A stretch of 8,763 bases of DNA from JBHHZI01 sp046757965 (GTDB taxonomy: Bacteria > Acidobacteriota > Polarisedimenticolia > SMYD01): assembly GCA_046757965.1 (NCBI GenBank), contig JBHHZI010000137.1, forward strand, positions 1 to 8,763. The letters are read 5' to 3'. Of this stretch, positions 7,605 through 8,763 are shown one piece after another. The translations under genes were made by a program, and so were the position numbers. The notes under the pieces were generated by a model. That model searched no databases and was not told where the DNA came from. It saw nothing but the letters and a program-made list of their open reading frames with translations. Within the stretch, counting starts at the first letter, position 1. Every line of letters begins with the position of its first letter.

Positions 7605-7700
7605 GCCGAACCTTGTTTTCAGCTGCGAACTCTTTTGTCACGAGCCTTGCGCTTCGCGAGGCTCGTGACAAGGCCATTCCTCAGATGCACCTTGTTAGGC
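7605..7700 (-). other. attC-like recombination site (integron gene-cassette site)
   Basis: On the plus strand the element runs from GCCGAAC (7605-7611, one base off RYYYAAC) to GTTAGGC (7694-7700, a perfect GTTRRRY). Its 96 bp falls in the usual attC range. Exactly in the middle is a hairpin with 17 paired bases (7635-7651 with 7655-7671, one G-T pair, loop CTT), so the symmetry centre of the hairpin matches that of the two boxes. The arms between box and hairpin pair only partly, as in attC sites. On the minus strand it opens GCCTAACAAGG, a familiar attC beginning. It lies 12 bp after the higA stop and 8 bp before the next gene, and all flanking genes share one strand. A strong terminator or dispersed palindrome is the alternative; no U-run follows the stem on either strand. 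Confidence 0.6.
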
Positions 7701-7712
7701 GATCTTGCGACC

Positions 7713-8015
7713 TCAGCCCACCGCTCGCACGCTTCGAACCTCGCTGTCCAGACGGCGCCCGAGCCGGTCTTTCTCCAATTCCAGATCGTAGCGGCTCTGG
7801 AGATTCATCCAGAACTGCTCGGTCATTCCGAAGTAACGCGAAAGCCGGAGGGCTGTATCGGCCGATACCGAGCGCTTGCCATGAACAATCTCGTTGATGC
7901 GCCGGGCAGGCACACTGATGTCCTTGGCCAAGCGGTACTGACTGATCTCCATGGGCTGCAGAAACTCCTCGAGCAGGATTTCTCCAGGGTGAATCGGTTC
8001 ACTTTTTTTCGGCAT
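7713..8015 (-). CDS. higA: HigA-type antitoxin (Xre family, GraA-like)
   Basis: A 100-aa antitoxin that should bind and neutralise the adjacent HigB-type toxin and repress their shared promoter. Family marks are the N-terminal HPGE (residues 9-12), a helix-turn-helix over about 25-60 (SQYRLAKDISVPARRINEIV, then SVSADTALRLSRYFG), and a FWMNLQSRYDLEL stretch at 68-80 typical of HigA/VapI proteins. It begins 9 bp after the toxin stop, with AGGGGAT just before its ATG, so the pair is one operon in the toxin-first order usual for higBA. The early codons include a run of seven A's. The stop lies 12 bp before the attC-like site. Confidence 0.9.
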   Translation of the reverse strand: MPKKSEPIHPGEILLEEFLQPMEISQYRLAKDISVPARRINEIVHGKRSVSADTALRLSRYFGMTEQFWMNLQSRYDLELEKDRLGRRLDSEVRSVRAVG

Positions 8016-8024
8016 CGCTATCCC

Positions 8025-8303
8025 CTAGTGGTAATCCACGATCTCAACGTCGTACGCATCGCCGGCTTTCCACCTGAAGCAGATCCGCCATTGATCATTT
8101 ACCCGGACACTGTGCTGTCCTCGACGACCGCCCGAAAGCTTTTCAAGACGATTCGCCGGCGGAACCCTGAGGTCACTGAGCGCCCCGGCAGCGTCCACGA
8201 TCAACAGTTTCTTGAGCGCTGCCCGCCGAATCGCGCTGAACTTGCGGGAGTAACGCCGCTGGAAGAGCTTTTCCGTCTCTCGGCAGCGGAAACTCTTGAC
8301 CAT
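8025..8303 (-). CDS. higB: HigB-type toxin (RelE/ParE superfamily mRNA interferase, GraT-like)
   Basis: A 92-aa toxin expected to cleave mRNA on the ribosome when free of its antitoxin. It aligns end to end with the HigB/GraT group: FRCRETEKLF (residues 5-14), LRVPPANRLEKLSG (45-58), GQHSVRVNDQWRICFRW (62-78), and the closing VEIVDYH. The terminal D90, Y91, H92 match residues reported as important in Proteus HigB (recalled). Length is normal, so it looks intact. The ATG at 8303 is chosen because homology starts there and it sits 6 nt after an excellent -10 box. The same frame is open upstream for 83 more codons through a doc remnant, so a longer reading of 175 aa exists but is judged an artefact of the junction. 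Confidence 0.92.
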   Translation of the reverse strand: MVKSFRCRETEKLFQRRYSRKFSAIRRAALKKLLIVDAAGALSDLRVPPANRLEKLSGGRRGQHSVRVNDQWRICFRWKAGDAYDVEIVDYH

Positions 8304-8309
8304 GGGCTG

Positions 8310-8338
8310 ATAATAACGCGCCACGGTATTAGTGTCAA
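8310..8338 (-). promoter_or_regulatory. higBA promoter, near-consensus and probably leaderless
   Basis: On the minus strand a perfect TTGACA (8338-8333), a 17-bp spacer and TATTAT (8315-8310, one mismatch to TATAAT) form the strongest promoter in the window. Only six bases, CAGCCC, separate the -10 box from the ATG of higB. The usual start point, about seven bases past the -10, is therefore the A of the ATG. This predicts a leaderless toxin mRNA. Confidence 0.8.
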
Positions 8339-8345
8339 GCGTTAT
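8313..8345. promoter_or_regulatory. Candidate HigA operator, inverted repeat around the higBA promoter
   Basis: ATAACGC (8313-8319) and GCGTTAT (8339-8345) form a perfect 7-bp inverted repeat with a 19-bp gap. One arm overlaps the -10 box and the other flanks the -35 box. HigA-type antitoxins bind palindromes at their own promoters, so this is a natural autorepression site. The repeat is seen; binding is inferred. Confidence 0.5.
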
Positions 8346-8351
8346 CAGGTT

Positions 8352-8432
8352 GCCTGAGGTCGTTTTCGGCTGCAAGCTCTCTGGCGCGAGACGTGCGCGA
8401 GCATACTTTTCCTCATGAGTAACACGAGGGGC
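8352..8432 (-). repeat. Degenerate copy of the attC-like element
   Basis: Plus-strand 8352-8390 aligns with the left arm of the 7605-7700 element with one gap. The best stretch is GTTTTCGGCTGCAAGCTC against GTTTTCAGCTGCGAACTC. The right side shares TTCCTCA and an ending in GGC, and a short hairpin of GCGC with GCGC (8384-8398) lies near the middle. The end boxes have decayed to GCCTGAG and GAGGGGC, losing the AAC and GTT cores. It separates the doc remnant from the higBA promoter. It is probably a decayed cassette site; shared ancestry is better supported than current activity. Confidence 0.5.
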
Positions 8433-8552
8433 AGCCGCCGCAGCCTCAACAGCGTCCGGGATTCTTAGTCCCGGAGTACCGCCCGATCGCTCAATCTCAC
8501 GACGATGGATGTAGAGGATGTCCTCTACCCCAAGAAACAGCGGTTCGTCCAC
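8433..8552 (-). pseudogene. doc: Truncated Doc/Fic-type toxin, N-terminal remnant
   Basis: The first 40 codons read LFLGVEDILYIHRREIERSG, then GTPGLRIPDAVEAA, a clear match to the N-terminus of Doc (death-on-curing) toxins. The Fic-type catalytic motif lies much further on in complete proteins and is absent, so no toxin activity is expected. Homology stops at the edge of the attC-like element at 8432. The frame then runs without a stop through that element and the higB promoter into higB. The start is a GTG (8552) that directly follows the TAA of an antitoxin-like tail, the tight coupling expected of an antitoxin-doc operon. The cut at a recombination-site border suggests loss by cassette rearrangement. 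Confidence 0.7.
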
Positions 8553-8618
8553 TTACTTCCCGAGCTTGTCGAGAGACCGTCGAGAAACCAAGGAGCGACG
8601 AATTTGACACACCGACAA
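8553..8618 (-). pseudogene. C-terminal tail of an antitoxin gene, 5' truncated
   Basis: The frame ending in TAA (8555-8553) reads RRSLVSRRSLDKLGK, the kind of short basic tail found on small antitoxins. It ends exactly where the doc remnant begins. An in-frame TGA at 8621-8619 cuts it off upstream, and no matching antitoxin N-terminus is seen in other frames. Its identity rests mainly on position in front of doc; the sequence alone is too short to name Phd or another family. Confidence 0.4.
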
Positions 8619-8728
8619 TCAAGCGAACACAAGGCGTCGACAGCGCCTCGGGGGAAAGTGTGCGCTCCTGGCCGACGCCCGATGCCTGCATCCGCAGAAC
8701 GCCTGATACGCTTGTTTTGGGCCTAGAC
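8619..8728. other. Unassigned spacer
   Basis: No credible gene, promoter or recombination core is seen between the antitoxin remnant and the right-hand repeat. Short open frames here lack protein-like composition and any ribosome site. It may be debris of the lost antitoxin gene. Confidence 0.4.
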
Positions 8729-8763
8729 CGAGGAAGGCGCTCGACGGAAACAAGTAAGGTGGT
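8729..8763 (-). repeat. 34/35-bp repeat, right copy (at window edge)
   Basis: This is the second copy of the repeat at 7103-7136, in the same orientation and about 1.63 kb away. It may continue past the window. On the minus strand it would lead into the truncated antitoxin/doc remnants, just as the left copy leads into the membrane protein/DUF302 pair. Confidence 0.7.

Larger units (their letters stand above)
7137..8432 (-). mobile_element. Putative gene-cassette array (higBA cassette and 101-aa cassette)
   Basis: Two consecutive units each consist of a minus-strand gene or gene pair followed closely by an attC-like or structured site. higB-higA is bounded by the degenerate element (8352-8432) and the well-formed site (7605-7700). 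The 101-aa gene is bounded by that site and the structured spacer. A single orientation, tiny gaps, a toxin-antitoxin pair, an orphan gene and base composition unlike the left-hand genes are all typical of sedentary integrons or of attC clusters without an integrase. No integrase or attI is in the window, so this remains an inference. Confidence 0.45.

Noticed and set aside
7635..7671. The 17-bp hairpin as a simple intrinsic terminator of higBA.
   Set aside because: On the minus strand the stem is followed by a run of A's, not U's, and its exact centring between the two box motifs is better explained by an attC-like site. A rho-independent role is not excluded.
7994..8015. Run of seven A's early in higA as a programmed frameshift site.
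   Set aside because: The zero frame gives a complete HigA, and no alternative frame product or stimulatory structure is evident.
7581..8357. A 258-codon plus-strand open frame covering the toxin-antitoxin region.
   Set aside because: It is the reverse of higA and higB, which have full-length family matches, operon spacing and a strong promoter on the minus strand.
1..8763. CRISPR arrays, tRNA or rRNA genes, transposases.
   Set aside because: No regularly spaced repeat-spacer pattern, cloverleaf, rRNA segment or transposase motif was seen on either strand.

Overview
This is a GC-rich bacterial window in two unlike parts. Positions 1 to about 6340 hold two long plus-strand genes for secreted proteins, with strongly G/C-biased third codon positions. 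Positions 6458 to 8763 are visibly lower in GC. They hold short minus-strand genes, toxin-antitoxin genes, broken genes and repeats, which is an accessory region. The gene 2 architecture (beta-propeller, then cytochrome c, then a C-terminal module with a FYYVAR motif) resembles proteins of Acidobacteriota such as Thermoanaerobaculia-type lineages. That assignment is an inference from protein style; there is no rRNA or marker gene here.

Left part. Gene 1 (39-2648, start uncertain) is a secreted M14-type zinc carboxypeptidase with a visible HSTE zinc motif, a later zinc-ligand His, a catalytic Glu, and a C-terminal amidotransferase-like fold. A gap of about 250 bp carries degenerate tandem repeats, then a promoter with a perfect -35 and a 12-bp palindrome in its spacer, then a perfect Shine-Dalgarno site. 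Gene 2 (2896-6342, 1148 aa) is a signal-peptide-bearing beta-propeller/cytochrome c fusion with one CXXCH motif and one unusual CX4CH motif.

Right part. All genes lie on the minus strand, so they read from right to left. In transcription order: a 5'-truncated antitoxin tail abutting a truncated doc toxin start; a degenerate attC-like element; an intact higB-higA (GraT/GraA-like) operon behind a near-consensus, probably leaderless promoter; a well-formed attC-like site; an unrecognised 101-aa gene starting 8 bp after that site; a structured spacer; a frameshifted two-helix membrane protein; and a DUF302 protein. A 34/35-bp repeat occurs near 7103 and again at the right window edge.

The best reading of the right part is a gene-cassette array (integron-type, or an integrase-less attC cluster). 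The central site at 7605-7700 has a 17-bp hairpin exactly centred between GCCGAAC and GTTAGGC. It lies 12 bp beyond the higA stop, and a second copy of the same element separates the doc remnant from higB. No integrase is in the window, so the array interpretation is inference.
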